Below are positions 22,760 to 35,315 of a stretch of 64,000 nt of DNA, piece after piece. The first letter of the stretch is position 1; the number at the start of each line of letters is the position of its first letter. Both the position numbers and the translations under genes were made by a program. The notes below the pieces were generated by a model, which had not been told where the DNA came from, made no database searches, and worked only from the letters and a program-made list of their open reading frames with translations. Source of the stretch: Poa pratensis (taxonomy: Eukaryota; Streptophyta; Magnoliopsida; Poales; Poaceae); the NCBI GenBank assembly GCA_947311845.1, contig CAMZMU010000080.1, forward strand, positions 46,820,111 through 46,884,110, written 5' to 3'.

Positions 22760-25162
22760 CCTCCACTCTCCCCCTCTCGCCCTGTGTCGCCGTAGCACCG
22801 CAGGCAGCCGTGCGCCGCCGTGCTCGCCCTCTCGCTCGGATAATCCGAAACGGGAAAACTCGGATTTTCCAAAGTACCCCAGTACGAAGAGAGTTTGAGT
22901 CCTTAGCCAAATTTCAGTATTTTGTGTCGATCGGATTTTCCAATTTGGAAAAAAGTCGGATAATCGAATAAGCCCAGTACGTCAAAACTGATGTTCCACT
23001 TGCATCGGATTTTCCGAGGCAAAGGCAAATCGGATATTCCGATTTAGCTCAATACTTAAAATACTTCCTTTTTCTCCTTCTTCCAAACCTGGGTGTTTAG
23101 TTTTAGTTGTTGCTTTAAAATAATTCAGCAAAAGGGACCGAATTAAAGAGGAATTTAGAAATGCAATAACTTTTATTTGGTTCGTCCGAAAATTGTGCTT
23201 GATATACCAAAATGCTCGGACAACGGTGAGCTATCTAAAATCATCAATATCATGCATGTTTGATCACAATTACAGTACTGCACTTGTAGGAGCTAGGGGA
23301 ATCATTAGTTAAATATGGGGTGTTCTCCTATCTCGTTGAAGTATTTATTCGCGCACCCCATTTAAAATTGCTAGATATCTTATGTTAAGTGCAGCACATT
23401 AAATTGTCATGACATCATGTGTTTGCGCATTGCACCGGTGTTATCCGTGGTTTTGATTGTTCCTCTCCGGTATTGTTTGTGCATCCGTAGATCAAGGAGT
23501 GGAAGTGACACCACAGTCTCGTGATGATCCCTATTACCAGCCGTATCAGCAAGGCAAGCGTAATCCCCTCTCTGAGCATGTCTTACCCTATTTTCCGCAA
23601 ATATTTTCTCCACTATAATATTGCATGCGGTTCCAAATGTCAATTTTATTGGATTAGAGTATCCTATAGTTGCATTAAGTTTCCGATGCCATTACCTGTT
23701 TCCCTCCTATTATCCATAGGATTGTATGTTGGCCTGAAATACTTAACTATGCTATGTTGTTGCTTAGCCATGCTTAGTTAAATGTTTATTCGTCCGATGG
23801 ATATTTCATGTTGGAAACAGATGTTGAAATGTTCGGATGAAGGTGGAGGAATTGTGGTGACAGGTAATAAAATGCTTAAAGGTGGGGATGATAGGTCACT
23901 CTCGCCGCCTAGGTGCGAGTTCTTTACCTCTTGAACCAAGAATGAGCGCGCTTCCTTTCGGTGGGGTATATGGAGCCCTCGTCGACCGACTAACTTGTGC
24001 GGGGCTAGCCAGGGTCCTCTAGTTTGAGCTTCCATTTGCGCGTGCGTTGAGATGGTGGCCAAGACAGAAATGAGGATGGTGGTGTTAGGAAAATGAGTGG
24101 CCACGGGGCAGGGTGTTGGAGGCACTGAACCTGTCCCGTCCTCACTGATGATCCTGGGTTAGTCTCAAGCAAGGTAAAGGTTGTAACCGTTCCCACTCAG
24201 CCGGCTTTCCCCGGAAGAGAGCTAAGCGTAGGCAATGAGCCGGGCGGTACCGAAGGTAAACACAGTGCACCCCTGCAGGGTTAAATCTTTTCGAAAAGCC
24301 GTGTCCACGGTTACGGACAACTTGGGAAAGGACGATAAGATCATAGAATAACTTGAACGGAATGATTAAAAACTGAGTACTAAAGGTACTACTCAAGAAT
24401 GCAAGGTTAGCTTCCTCGAGGGTGATTCGGGGAGGTGCCTTTGTAGAACAGGTACAGTGATGATGGTGGTTGATGATGAGAAAGGTGATCAAAGAAAAGA
24501 GTTACTTCTTACCCCTTTTAAAATACTCTGATTAGTCGATGCCATGGAGTTATGTTTTCATAAATAAAATCAGCTTTATGCAAAACAGCCATAAAACTTT
24601 GAAAGCCTCATCGAGCTAAAGCTCTATATTTAATCTTGCGAGTTCGTCGAACTCAACGTCGTTTGTTTTGTTTCAGAGGAGGACTTCACCGACCTCGAAG
24701 GTGGGTTCTTTGTGGACGTCGACGAGTAGTCTGGGGTTCCCAGGTGGCAGCTTGGGACATCCCGGAACAGCTGGCGCTGGATGTTTATCTGTAGGCCTCT
24801 TAGGCCATAATTTGGATCTTGTTGTTTAGAACAACTAATTCGCTTCCGCATGTTGTAATGTTGGGTCTGTGACCTCTGGTTGTAATTTGCTATCTTTCTC
24901 TATTATAAGAGTTGAACTATAATGATTTGTGTCGTAGAGTCTGTGATGTGCCAGTTGTTCCACAAGTCTTGATCTCTCTATTATGCATTGATAGTTGTGC
25001 CTGTGTTAAGGCATCAATCGGGGTGTTGCGTTGCCGATGATCATTCCGAGCAACGCCTGCCAAAGGTTTTGGCCGGGGATTGGTAAACCCGTAACCTCCG
25101 GTTGTATCGCTTAACCGGTGACACACAGCATCACTGTATAGCAGTCGGGTCGGGGCGCCACA
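22760..25162 (+). repeat. 5' LTR of the chromovirus, right segment
   Basis: It corresponds to 31197-33633 of the 3' LTR and ends '..ggggcgccaca' at 25162, four bases before the primer site. A 22-base stretch present in the 3' LTR at about 32343-32364 is missing near 23894. No coding sequence is supported; short ORFs on the minus strand are shared with the other LTR and are chance. Confidence 0.92.
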
Positions 25163-25165
25163 AGT

Positions 25166-25177
25166 TGGTATCAGAGC
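25166..25177 (+). other. Primer binding site of the chromovirus (initiator Met-tRNA)
   Basis: TGGTATCAGAGC, the standard complement of the plant initiator methionine tRNA 3' end, lies three bases after the LTR end. The 574 bases from here to the gag start at 25752 are leader with no supported gene. Confidence 0.95.
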
Positions 25178-25751
25178 AGTACTGCCTGTAGGAAACCCTT
25201 CTACTGGTCGACGTTGAGTCTAGTGTTTGTGAAAATATTTTTAACCTAAAAATGAGTTGTGAAAACCATCTTAGGATTCTTTTTACTCCTTATCTGGTTA
25301 CCTCTAATCTCGGAGCAATCTTACCTCGATTTGAGTTAAAGGTTTTACTTCTTCTGTTACTTCAAAATGATTAGTATCACGGGGTTGGGTTCTACCTTTA
25401 GTGTTATGTGTCCGGTTGCTCCCGCTGCGTTGCAATCCAAATCAACTCAGATGTTTGAACACTGTTACCAACGAGTAAGTGATCATCCTCTTTGTTGGGT
25501 TTTAACCCAAGGACTTGAACATAAGGTCCCGGATTGTGCCAACTAGAGTGTGTTGAATCACGTGGTTCTTAACTTTGAATCCACGCTAGTAGTACATGAT
25601 GCTGATCTTTGACCCAAGTTCTATCTTGTTGATCCTTGTTAGTTGTTACACAAGTATTATCGTCCCTAGTCTGTGTACTTGAGTAGACGCTAATGCTATT
25701 GTTCAACCATTCGGAGGAAGATACTAACTGTGTCATTGTAAATTCTCCAGA

Positions 25752-26800
25752 ATGGCTCGAGGAGGCCGTGGTAACCACAATGATGAGGAACCACCGCCAC
25801 CACCCTCGATGGCTCAGGTCTTGATGGCCATTGAGGAGAACCGTGGGCGCAATGAGCGTTGCTTGAGCAGTTGGTGCAGCAGAATGCACAGAGGAATGGC
25901 TGCAACACTCTCACTGAGTTCCTGCGCTCGCAGCCACCCACCTTTGCTGATGCTAAGGAGCCACTGGAAGCTGATGATTGGCTTCGTGCTCTGGAGCGCA
26001 AGTTCTCCGCGCTGCATGTCCCAGTGGCTGAGCAAGTCAACTTCGCCACCTACCTCTTGGTTGGTGCAGCTGGCTGTTGGTGGGAAAGCCATGTGGCATT
26101 GTTTCCGGCCAACCATGTCTTCACTTGGGCTGATTTCCGCACTGCCTTCCGTGCGGCTTACATTCCTCATGGATTTGAAGAGGAGGGAGTTCCTGGATTT
26201 GCAACAGGGACGTATGGACCTCCGCACTTATGGTTGTGATTCAACCATCTCTCTCGTTACGCCCCAAGGGACGTGACCACTGATGCTGACAAGCAAGAGC
26301 TGTTCCGCAAGGGTCTTGCCCGCAGCTCCGCTATGAGCTACTGCCCTTCAGGTTCCAGACCTACCAGGAGCTGTTCAACCAGGCTCTTACTCTTGAGCAG
26401 GGAAGAAAGGAACTTGAGGCTTCCAAGAGGCCCGCACACGGGGACCACCAGAGTTCCTCGGGTTCTGAGAGCAAGAAGCGCAGGGTGTTTGTTCCCTACA
26501 GCGCTGTGCCGCGTGCTCCATTCATGCCGAGGGCCGCGGGATACAGGCCACCACCTCCGCGCCCCACTACTTCGACACTTGGGGCAGCGGAGTGGGTATC
26601 GTCCTCTGCTACCTGCTCCACCTGGACTCACCTGCTACACCTGTGGCCAGGCTGGCCACTACTCCAGGGAGTGCCCCCAGAAGGCACCTATCACGGGAAC
26701 TCCTGCACGAGCCCCTGCCACTCCAGCTGGCAAGGCTGGACCTATTGTGCGTGGTCGCCTGAACCACGTCTCTGCTGAGCAAGCTGAAGAGGACCCCGGC
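25752..26800 (+). pseudogene. Chromovirus gag with CCHC zinc knuckle (frameshifted)
   Basis: The start ATG at 25752 opens MARGGRGNHNDEEPPPPP. After a frameshift near 25860 the capsid segment reads 'EPLEADDWLRALERKFSALH' and 'FTWADFRTAFRAAYIP' (to about 26170). A further shift leads to 26273-26884 with the nucleocapsid zinc knuckle 'CYTCGQAGHYSREC' (about 26630-26671). Gag packages the element RNA, and the CCHC binds it. Three or more frame changes disable the copy. Confidence 0.82.
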
Positions 26801-26805
26801 GTCTT

Positions 26806-27080
26806 ATGGGTGAGCTACGAATCAACAACAATCTTGCTACAGTTTTGTTTGATTCTGGAGCATCGCATTCATTCATATCCATAGCTTTTGCAAAAGACCA
26901 CAAAATACCGTTTGAGAAAATGAGACGTCCCTTGGTGATCTCCACTCCTGGCTCCAAATGGCAAACCGATGGGGTTACTCCTGAAGTCCAGATTACATAG
27001 GTTACTCGTCTTTTCCTTTGCTTTGGTAGCTCTGAGGTCAAGTGGCATTGATGTCATACTGGGCATGGACTGGTTAGTAA
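26806..27080 (+). pseudogene. Chromovirus aspartic protease
   Basis: The frame opened at 26806 encodes 'TVLFDSGASHSFIS', with the D-S-G-A catalytic motif, and stops at 26998-27000. The rest of the domain, '[11 protein letters not shown]', is in the next frame (about 27040-27072). The order directly after the zinc knuckle and before RT is as expected. Confidence 0.85.
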
Positions 27081-28105
27081 AATACCGGGCTAATCTCGAC
27101 TGTGCTGCCAAGACCATTACCGTGACCACCTCTTCCGGCGACATTGTTGAGTATTGGTCTGCACTATCAAGACCTCCATCTTCAGTCATACCCAACTCAC
27201 CCGAGATCCTCCTTTGCTTTATGGAAGGCGAATCCCCTCCTGAAATCCAGGACATACACGTGGTGTGTGACTTCCCGGATGTGTTCCCGGAAGAATTGCC
27301 TGGCATGCCTCCTGACCGAAGTGTGGAGTTTGTCATAGATCTACTTCCCGGTACTGCTCCGATTTCCAAGAAGCCCTACCGTATGCCGGTGGAAGAGTTG
27401 GCTCTGTTGAAAGAGCAAATTGATCAGCTGTTAGCGAAGGATTTCATTCAGCCTAGCAGTTCACCTTGGGGTTGTCCGGTACTCTTTGTCAAGAAGAGAG
27501 ATTCTACCGTGCCTCGTCTAGTCTCTGACTATAGACCGTTGAATGCGGTGACAATCAAGAACAAGTATCCTATTCCTCGATCTGTTGGATCAGTTAGCTG
27601 GTGCAACGGTATTCTCCAAGATGGATCTGAGGTCAGGATACCATCAGATCAAGATCAGAAAGGAGGATATCCAAAGACGGCATTTGTTACTCGTTATGGC
27701 TCATATGAGTATACCGTCATGTCCTTTGGTCTCACCAATGCTCCAGCTACTTTCATGAGGCTCATGAACTCCATCTTCATGGATTATCTCGACAAGTTTG
27801 TCGTCATTTACATCGATGACATCCTCGTTTATTCCAAAACCGATGAAGAGCATGCCGAACATCTTCGGTTGGTTCTGACACGACTTCGAGAACACCGCCT
27901 CTATGCCAAGTTCTCCAAGTGTGAGTTCTGGTTGGATAATCTTGTCTTCCTTGGTCATGTGATATCCGCTAATGGTGTGGCTGTCATTCCCGACAAGATT
28001 CAGTCCATTTGGATTGGAAAACTCCAATGTCAGTCAAGGACATTCGTAGCTTTCTCGGATTGGCAGGTTACTACCGCCGATTCATCGAAGGTTTCTCCAA
28101 GATAG
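27081..28105 (+). pseudogene. Chromovirus reverse transcriptase
   Basis: The open stretch holds the RT start ('[20 protein letters not shown]'), '[20 protein letters not shown]', a scrambled piece around 27580-27660 where the first catalytic Asp region is shifted out of frame, '[16 protein letters not shown]' and the catalytic '[11 protein letters not shown]' (about 27810-27842). It ends '[20 protein letters not shown]'. Two compensating indels around 27585-27665 mean part of the palm is read in the wrong frame inside an otherwise open ORF. Confidence 0.88.
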
Positions 28106-28600
28106 CCAAGGCCTGACTGACCTTCTCAAGAAGGATAAAAAGTTCGTATGGACGGCCGAAGCTGAAGAGAGCTTCAAAACACTGAAAGCCAAACTCACGT
28201 CCGCTCCTGTGCTTGTCCTGCCGGACACAAGCAAGGATTTCGTCGTCTTCTGTGACGCCTCTCTGCAAGGCTTGGGTTGTGTACTAATGCAAGATGGCCA
28301 TGTGGTGGCATATGCTTCTCGCCAATTGAAGCCGCATGAGCACAACTACCCAACTCATGATCTAGAACTTGCCGCTGTGGTTATGCTTTGAAGCAATGGA
28401 GACCATACCTGTTTGGTAACCGTTGCGAGATTTCTCGGATCACAAGAGTCTGAAGTACCTCTTCACCCAGCCGGATTTAAATCTCAGGCAAAGGCGTTGG
28501 TTGGAGTTAATCAAGGACTATGATGTGAGTCTGAACTATCAACCCGGCAAAGCAAACGTCGTGGCTGACGCGCTAAGTCGGAAGTCTATTGCAACAATCT
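28106..28600 (+). pseudogene. Chromovirus RNase H
   Basis: At 28209-28391 the frame reads '[20 protein letters not shown]' with the first catalytic Asp, then '[20 protein letters not shown]' with the Glu. The later Asp segments lie in another frame ('[15 protein letters not shown]' at about 28438-28482; '[11 protein letters not shown]'-like at about 28557-28588). This is the standard Ty3-type RNase H, broken by frameshifts near 28390 and 28590. Confidence 0.82.
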
Positions 28601-29950
28601 GATGATTGAAAAGGCCCAACCTGCTCTTCATGAAGAGTTCGCCGTTTGAACCTGGAAATTGTTCCCTCGGCTACCTTGCAAATCTGGAGATCAAATCTAC
28701 TCTTGTAGACCAGATTAAGGATGCTCAGAAGCTGGATGAGGGTATCCTGAATATCAAGAAGAACATTGCTAGCGGAAGGCCAAATGTTTCTCGGAAGATG
28801 AATCCGGAGTTGTTTATTTTGGTGACCGCTTGGTAGTGCCAAAGAACGGAATTTGAGGGAGCTGATCCTACAAGAAGCTCATGAATCTCCTCTCTCTATT
28901 CATCCCGGTAGTACCAAAATGTACCAAGACCTTCGACCACAATTCTGGTGGACTCGGATGAAACGAGAAATTGCCAAGTATGTTGCTGAATGCGACACCT
29001 GTCGACGGGTAAAGGCTGAACATCAAAGGCCTGCCGGCACTCTCGCCCTATTGCAGTCCCGAGTGGAAATGGGATGAAATCGGTATGGACTTCATCACCG
29101 GGTTTCCCGATCTCAAAAGGGCAACAATGCAATCTGGGTAATCATTGATCGTCTGTCCAAGGTTGCTCACTTCCTACCAGTCCGTGATGATATACGGCAA
29201 GTCAACTTGCTGACTTATATATGGCTCGTATTGTTCCATTGCATGGGGTCCCTCTGAGGATCATATCGGACCGTGGAAGTATCTTTGTATCCAAGTTCTG
29301 GCAGAGTTTCCAAACTGCTATGGGGTCCCGTCTCAACTTCAGTACCGCCTACCATCCTCAAACTGATGGTCAGACCGAAAGAGTGAACCAAGTTTGGAAG
29401 ACATGCTTCGGGCATGTGTAATCTCTTTTGGCAAGGGTTGGGAAAAGTATCTCCCTTTCGCGGAGTTCTCCTACAACAATAGCTATCAAGCTAGTCTGGG
29501 CATGGCTCCATTCGAGGTTCTATATGGAAGAAAATGCCGCACTCCTCTAAATTGGTCCGAGACCGGAGAGAGAGCACTCTTTGGTCCGGATGTGATCAAT
29601 GAAGCTGAGGAGAAGGTTAGAATCATAAGAGAGAATCTGAAGATTGCTCAGTCTAGGCAGAAGAGCTACTATGATAAGCACCATCAGGAAATTCACTATG
29701 AAATTGGTGATAAAGCTTATCTCCGCGTCTCTCCCCTTCGTGGCGTTCGCCGCTTCGGTATCAAAGGGAAATTGGCCCCTCGCTATGTTGGCCCTTTCAC
29801 CGTTCTGGCCAAGCGAGGAGATCTTTCTTATCAATTGGAGTTACCGGTCATCTTCCCAAATGTACATGATGTGTTTCATGTCTCCCAACTTCGCCGGTGT
29901 TTTAAAGATCCTATCCATGGGGTCAATCATGAGGAGCTAGATCTCCAGGA
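28601..29950 (+). pseudogene. Chromovirus integrase
   Basis: The zinc-binding N-terminus is at 28853-29077 ('HPGSTKMYQDLRPQFWW', 'ECDTCRRVKAEHQRPAG'). The core includes 'RIISDRGSIFVSKFW' with Asp (about 29260-29305) and 'FSTAYHPQTDGQTERVNQ', whose Glu completes the DDE triad (about 29337-29390). The GPY-type C-terminal region follows in 29394-29950 ('GIKGKLAPRYVGPFTVL', 'VFHVSQLRRCF'). Frame changes at about 28830, 29075, 29210 and 29400 split it. Confidence 0.88.
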
Positions 29951-29954
29951 AGAT

Positions 29955-30125
29955 CTCACTTATCGCGAGCATCCTATCCGTGTCCTGGATGAAGCCGAAA
30001 GAAAGACCCGTAACAAGACTACCAAGTTCCTCAAAGTTCATGGTCTCACCATTCCGAGGAAGAAGCAACTTGGGAAAGAGAGTCTAGTCTTCGTGAGGAG
30101 TATCCCGACTTCTTTCCGCAATCTT
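29955..30125 (+). pseudogene. Chromodomain-like tail of the chromovirus integrase
   Basis: After the GPY segment the frame reads 'HPIRVLDEAERKTRNKTTKF'. After a one-base shift at about 30042 the original frame gives 'WSHHSEEEATWERES', then 'REEYPDFF' and a TAG near 30125. This E-A-T-W-E pattern is the chromodomain signature of Tekay/Del elements, where it is thought to steer integration towards particular chromatin. The annotated long frame running on into the LTR is an artefact of the shift. Confidence 0.78.
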
Positions 30126-30149
30126 AGAATCTCGGGACGAGATTCCTGT

Positions 30150-30160
30150 AAGGGGGGTAG
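30150..30160 (+). other. Polypurine tract of the chromovirus
   Basis: AAGGGGGGTAG sits 3 bases before the 3' LTR start at 30164. It is the expected plus-strand DNA primer and fixes the LTR border. Confidence 0.85.
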
Positions 30161-30163
30161 AAT

Positions 30164-33100
30164 TGTAACAGCCCAAATTGAGAACCTAAAAACCTGTGTA
30201 AATTTTCCACTTTTGGTTCGTTGCATCATGGCATCCCTGCATCAATGTGTACAAATTGGAACCTTTAACTTTTGGTTAGGGAATTGTTGCTAGGGAATTG
30301 TTGTGGGGTTAGGGAATTGTGGTGGTTTGGCACCACCTAAAAACAAAATGCCAAACTTGCTCTAAAAATGGAGGCACTCAAACTTGCAAAACAAAATTAC
30401 TTTGACATCTTATATTTGTCAAGGAAGTTCCAAGAGTTCAAAATATTATTTTGCACTTTCTCTAAAAATTACTAAAGGAGCAACATGTTGAAATTAGCAA
30501 ATGCCCTATTTTTAACCCTATGAACAAATGTTGTCCAAACTATTTTATTTTGAGACACCAAAATTTGTGGAGTTTCTACATGCTAAGGGGAGCCTCCCCA
30601 AATTTTGTCATAATTTTCTAAAATGTATAAGTGCCTCAATTAAATCTCCTAAGTGCTGCTGGTTTTAAAAGGTTTTATAATTAAAACAGAAAAGGACCAA
30701 TCTGTGATGGGAACAGTTATTGCAGGGGGTTTTTCGCAATTTCGCCGTCGTCTCTCTCCTCTCCACTAGCGCCATGCCGCCGTGGCCGTGCCGCGCGCAC
30801 GCCCGCACCGGGGCCCCCCTCTCCGATTCTCCCTGCAAGGAGAGCACGCCACCATGAGCCCCACTTGCCCTGCTCCCCCTCCCTCCTCTCTCACCTGCTC
30901 CCTGCTCCCCATTTTTCTCTCCCCACCATGGCCGCACCAAAGCTCGAGCTCCGCTGCCGTGTCGACGTCGATTGAGAGCTCCCCGAGCCAAGCCAGGACC
31001 GCCAGAAGCTCTGCCTCTTCGTCCTCTACCTCCCTGCCAACGGAATCGAGCCGAGGCGCGAGGAGTTGCCGCCGCCGTGCTCGACCTCTTGAACTCCGGC
31101 CGAAGCTCCGCCCCCGCGAATCGCCGTCGCCTCCGACCTCTTCCTTCCTATCCGAGCTCACGTACGCCATCAGGGTGAGCTCGCGGTCCTTCCCACTGCC
31201 TCCACTCTCCCCCCTCTCGCCCTGTGTCGCCGTAGCACCGCAGGCAGACGTGCGCCGCCGTGCTCGCCCTCTCGCTCGGATAATCCGAAACGGGAAAACT
31301 CGGATTTTCCGAAGTACCCCAGTACGAAGAGAGTTTGAGTCCTTAGCCAAAATTTCAGTATTTTGTGTCGATCGGATTTTCCGATTTGGAAAAAAGTCAG
31401 ATAATCCGAATAAGCCCAGTACGTCAAAACTGATGTTCCACTTGCATCGGATTTTCCGAGGCAAAGGCAAATCGGATATTCCGATTTAGCTCAATACATA
31501 AAATACTTCCTTTTTCTCCTTCTTCCAAACCTGGGTGTTTAGTTTTAGTTGTTGCTTTAAAATAATTCAGCAAAAGGGACCGAATTAAAGAGGAATTTAG
31601 AAATGCAATAACTTTTATTTGGTTCGTCCGAAAATTGTGCTTGATATACCAAAATGCTCGGACAACGGTGAGCTATCTAAAATCATCAATATCATGCATG
31701 TTTGATCACAATTACAGTACTGCACTTGTAGGAGCTAGGGGAATCATTAAGTTAAATATGGGGTGTTCTCCTATCTCGTTGAAGTATTTATTCGCACACC
31801 CCATTTAAAATTGCTAGATATCTTATGTTAAGTGCAGCACATTAAATTGTCATGCCATCATGTGTTTGCGCAATGCACCGGTGTTATCCGTGGTTTTGAT
31901 TGTTCCTCTCGGTATTGTTTGTGCATCCGTAGATCAAGGAGTGGAAGTGACACCACAGTCTCGTGACGATCCCTATTACCAGCCGTATCAGCAAGGCAAG
32001 CGTAATCCCCCTCTGAGCATGTCTTACCCTATTTTCCGCAAATATTTTCTCCACTATAATATTGCATGCGGTTCCAAATGTCAATTTTATTGGATTAGAG
32101 TATCCTATAGTTGCATTAAGTTTCCGATGCCATTACCTGTTTCCCCTCCTATTATCCATAGGATTGTAGTGTTGGCCTGAAATACTTAACTATGTTATGT
32201 TGTTGCTTAGCCATGCTTAGTTAAATGTTTATTCGTCCGATGGATATTTCATGTTGGAAACAGATGTTGAAATGTTCGGATGAAGGTGGAGGAATTGTGG
32301 TGACAGGTAATAAAATGCTTAAAGGTGGGATGAGAGGCCACTTCGGTATGGTGGTGTTTTGTCTCACTCTCGCCACCTAGGTGCGAGTTCTTTACCTCTT
32401 GAACCAAGAATGAGCGCGCTTCCTTTCGGTGGGGTATATAGAGCCCTCGTCAATCGACTAACTTGTGCGGGGCTAGCCAGGGTCCTCTAGTTTGAGCTTC
32501 CATTTGCGGGTGCGTCGAGATGGTGGCCAAGACAGAAATGAGGATGGTGGTGTTAGGAAAATGAGTGGCCACGGGGCAGGGTGTTGGAGGCACTGAACCT
32601 GTCCCGTCCTCACTGATGATCCTGGGTTAGTCCCAAGCAAGGTAAAGGTTGTAACCGTTCCCACTCAGCCGGCTTTCCCCGGAAGAGAGCTAAGCGTAGG
32701 AAATGAGCCGGGCGGTACCGAAGGTAAACACAGTGCACCCCTGCAGGGTTAAATCTTTTCGAAAAGCCGTGTCCACGGTTACGGACAACTTGGGAAAGGA
32801 CGATAAGATCATAGAATAACTTGAACGGAATGATTAAAAAACTAAGTACTAAAGGTACTACTTAAGAATGCAAGGTTAGCTTCCTCGAGGATGATTCGGG
32901 GAGGTGCCTTTGTAGAACAGGTACAGTGATGATGGTGGTAGATGATGAGAAAGGTGATCAAGAGAAAAGAGTTACTTCTTACCCCTTTTAAAAATACTCT
33001 GATTAGTCGATGCCATGGAGTTATGTTTTCATAAATAAAATCAGCTTTATGCAAAACAGGCATAAAACTTTGGAAGCCTCATCGAGCTAAAGCTTTATAT

Positions 33101-33633
33101 TTAATCTTGCGAGTTCGTCGAACTCAACGTCGTTTGCTTTGTTTCAGAGGAGGACTTCACCGACCTCGAAGGTGGGTTCTTTGTGGACGTCGACGAGTAG
33201 TCTGGGGTTCCCAGGTGGCAGCTTGGGACATCCCGGAACAGCTGGCGCTGGATGTTTAATTGTAGGCCTCTTAGGCCATAATTTGGATCTTGTTGTTTAG
33301 ACAACCTAATTCGCTTTCGCATGTTGTAATGTTGGGTCTGTGACCTCTGGTTGTAATTTGCTATCTTTCTCTATTATAAGAGTTGAACTATATGATTTGT
33401 GTCGTAGAGTCTGTGATATGCCAGTTGTTCCACAAGTCTTGATCTCTCTATTATGCATTGATAGTTGTGCCTGTGTTAAGGCATCAATCGGGGTGTTGCG
33501 TTGCCGATGATCAATTCCGAGCAACGCCTGCCAAAGGTTTTGGCCGGGGATTGGTAAATCCGTAACCTCCGGTTGTATCGCTTAACCGGTGACACACAGC
33601 ATCACTGTATAACAGTCGGGTCGAGGCGCTACA
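30164..33633 (+). repeat. 3' LTR of the chromovirus
   Basis: This is the complete 3470-bp LTR, TGTAACAGCC..GGCGCTACA, followed by the target duplication AGTGC at 33634-33638. It keeps the approximately 295-bp segment (30789-31083) lost from the 5' LTR. It contains no supported gene; ORFs on both strands (for example 30766-31489) are chance openings in the GC-rich part and overlap one another. Confidence 0.94.
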
Positions 33634-33638
33634 AGTGC

Positions 33639-34881
33639 CAAACAAACTCTCGAATACATTCTTCGTGATATGCATTAGATCAAGGCAATTTGGCGTACTG
33701 AAGATGGACCAGTATAGCAAGTCCCAGAACATAGACCTCGTCTTCCATACAACATGGAGCGGTTTTGGCGCCTTTCGCTTCTTTCCCGGCTCAGGGCACT
33801 CTTCCCAACCATTCAGCAACTCATAAATTTCATCGCCGCTCCTCCTACGTGGACGTTCTCAGAGCTCATCTTCACCGTTGAAACGGTCTCCACGCCTCCT
33901 CCATGGGTCTTTATTGCGTAGCCACCTTCGATGGCCTATGTAGACGGTTTTCGAAGAACCGGCTTTCTTAAGCTGGTGGAATGTCGGATCATCCATGCAC
34001 CTGACGCATCCGTTATGTCCGTGGCACACCTGGCCACCGACGTATCCGCAGCTGGGCAAATCGTGCACCGTACAGAGCAAGGCAGCTCTCATAGGGAAAT
34101 ACTGTTCTGCGACAGCGTCCCAAGTGGAGACCCCTTCTGGCGCCCATAACGTGTCTAGCTCATCTTTCAGTAGCTTCAGATACAGATTGATGTCACTGCC
34201 TGGTTGTTTCGACCCTTGAATTAGCATGCTCATGTGCATGTACTTCCTTTTCATGCACAACCCGGGGGGAGGTTGTATATCCATACAAACACGGGCCACA
34301 TGCTGTGTACTGCTCTGGTTGCCAAACAGATTGAGACCGTCGGTGCTCGCACCCAACCTGATGTTTCTTGGCTCTGCTCTAAACTCTGGATCATGAGCGT
34401 CTAATGCTTCCCACTGGCTTACATCCGAAGGGTGTGTCAGAATTATCTTTTCACTACGCTCTGAATCTTTCAACATTGCCACCCTTCTTTCCGCGTGCCA
34501 GCGCATTCGCTTTGCTTCCTCGTCGTCTGGTACCACATGTTCTTCATCACCGTCTTCTCCAAGATGATCATGTTGGGGATTAGGCTCTTCGTTTTCTTGC
34601 CCCTCGTCGTTATTGTCTTGTTGCCCTTCCTGATCATTTCCTGCCGCCGCCCCATGGATTTCATCATCTTCATTATGTTCTATCCACTGAATGTGGCCAT
34701 CCATGAAACCACGCCAGAGCAGGTGAGTCAGCAAATCTCCGATAAAGGGGCTGATGCCGCACTCCAATTTGCATTTTCGACACGGACATTGTATGTCTTT
34801 GCGTTTATTTCGCAACATGTCTTCCGTCGCGTGTCTCAAGTATGTATTCACGACACGTTCACTCATAATAACCATTATCAC
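33639..34881 (-). pseudogene. CACTA (En/Spm) TNP2 transposase, 5' half
   Basis: From the start region at 34881 (an internal MSERVVNTYLRH at about 34863 is an alternative start) the protein shows a transposase-associated zinc-binding region ('DIQCPCRKCKLECG', 'GDLLTHLLWRGFMDGHIQW'). An acidic linker follows, then Transposase_21: 'GLNLFGNQSSTQHV', 'PPGLCMKRKYMHMSMLIQG', 'DLYLKLLKDEL'-like, 'YVGGQVCHGHNGCVRC'. A frame change at about 33855 leads to 'CLDLMHITKNVFESLFGT', next to the chromovirus target site. The protein resumes at 14586. Excision of the chromovirus in thought leaves a single transposase gene in one orientation. Confidence 0.9.
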
Positions 34882-35315
34882 CTGCAGGTTGTAGAATCAA
34901 GACAATAATTAAGCACCATTTTGTATTTTATCGGGTTTCATGAAAAATTTCGCCACTCATTGTTAATTTCACACATCCCAAGCCATTTCATCATTTTGCA
35001 TGGATACGAGCGCATTATCCGACCAAATTTTACAAATATGCATTTATATCGATAAAAAATCACCTTAATAAGTTAAACACACGTCAAAATAACCGCGGGA
35101 GTCGACTGGAGAGGGATATCTTGTAGAAATCTAGATTTAGAGGTAGGAGTGGTTTGAGTGGATTTTTTTTGTCAAAGTTGGATGTGGGAGAGAGATTTAG
35201 TGGGATCTATCAACTAAATAAGTTTTTGTTGGCTAAAAGTGGTGTATTAGAAGGGGGAAATGAGCTAAGCTCGAGCTAGTGAGAGAAGCAAGTGTGAGGT
35301 GCAAATAATGGTGGG
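34882..35315 (-). other. CACTA 5' untranslated region
   Basis: AT-rich sequence upstream of the transposase start with no ORF of note. It lies between the coding part and the subterminal repeats, so it probably holds the element promoter. I do not see a convincing TATA box position. Confidence 0.5.

Larger units (their letters stand above)
14592..33633 (+). mobile_element. Tekay/Del-like Ty3/gypsy chromovirus, with a nested LTR element in its 5' LTR
   Basis: The borders are set by a 5-bp target duplication. Parts are 5' LTR (14592-15341 plus 22760-25162), an initiator-Met primer site (25166-25177), gag-pol (25752-30125), a polypurine tract (30150-30160) and 3' LTR (30164-33633, 3470 bp). The pol order PR-RT-RH-INT followed by a chromodomain-like tail places it among chromoviruses, and the long LTRs and tRNA type fit Tekay/Del. 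Reading frames are broken many times, so the copy is inactive. Transcription would run left to right, opposite to the CACTA gene it splits. Confidence 0.92.

Noticed and set aside
25569..26227. Minus-strand ORFs across the chromovirus gag
   Set aside because: Shadows of the gag reading frames; domain evidence is entirely on the plus strand.
30766..31489. 234- and 235-codon ORFs on opposite strands in the chromovirus 3' LTR
   Set aside because: They overlap each other, lie in the GC-rich LTR part, have no domain, and are disrupted in the 5' LTR copy.
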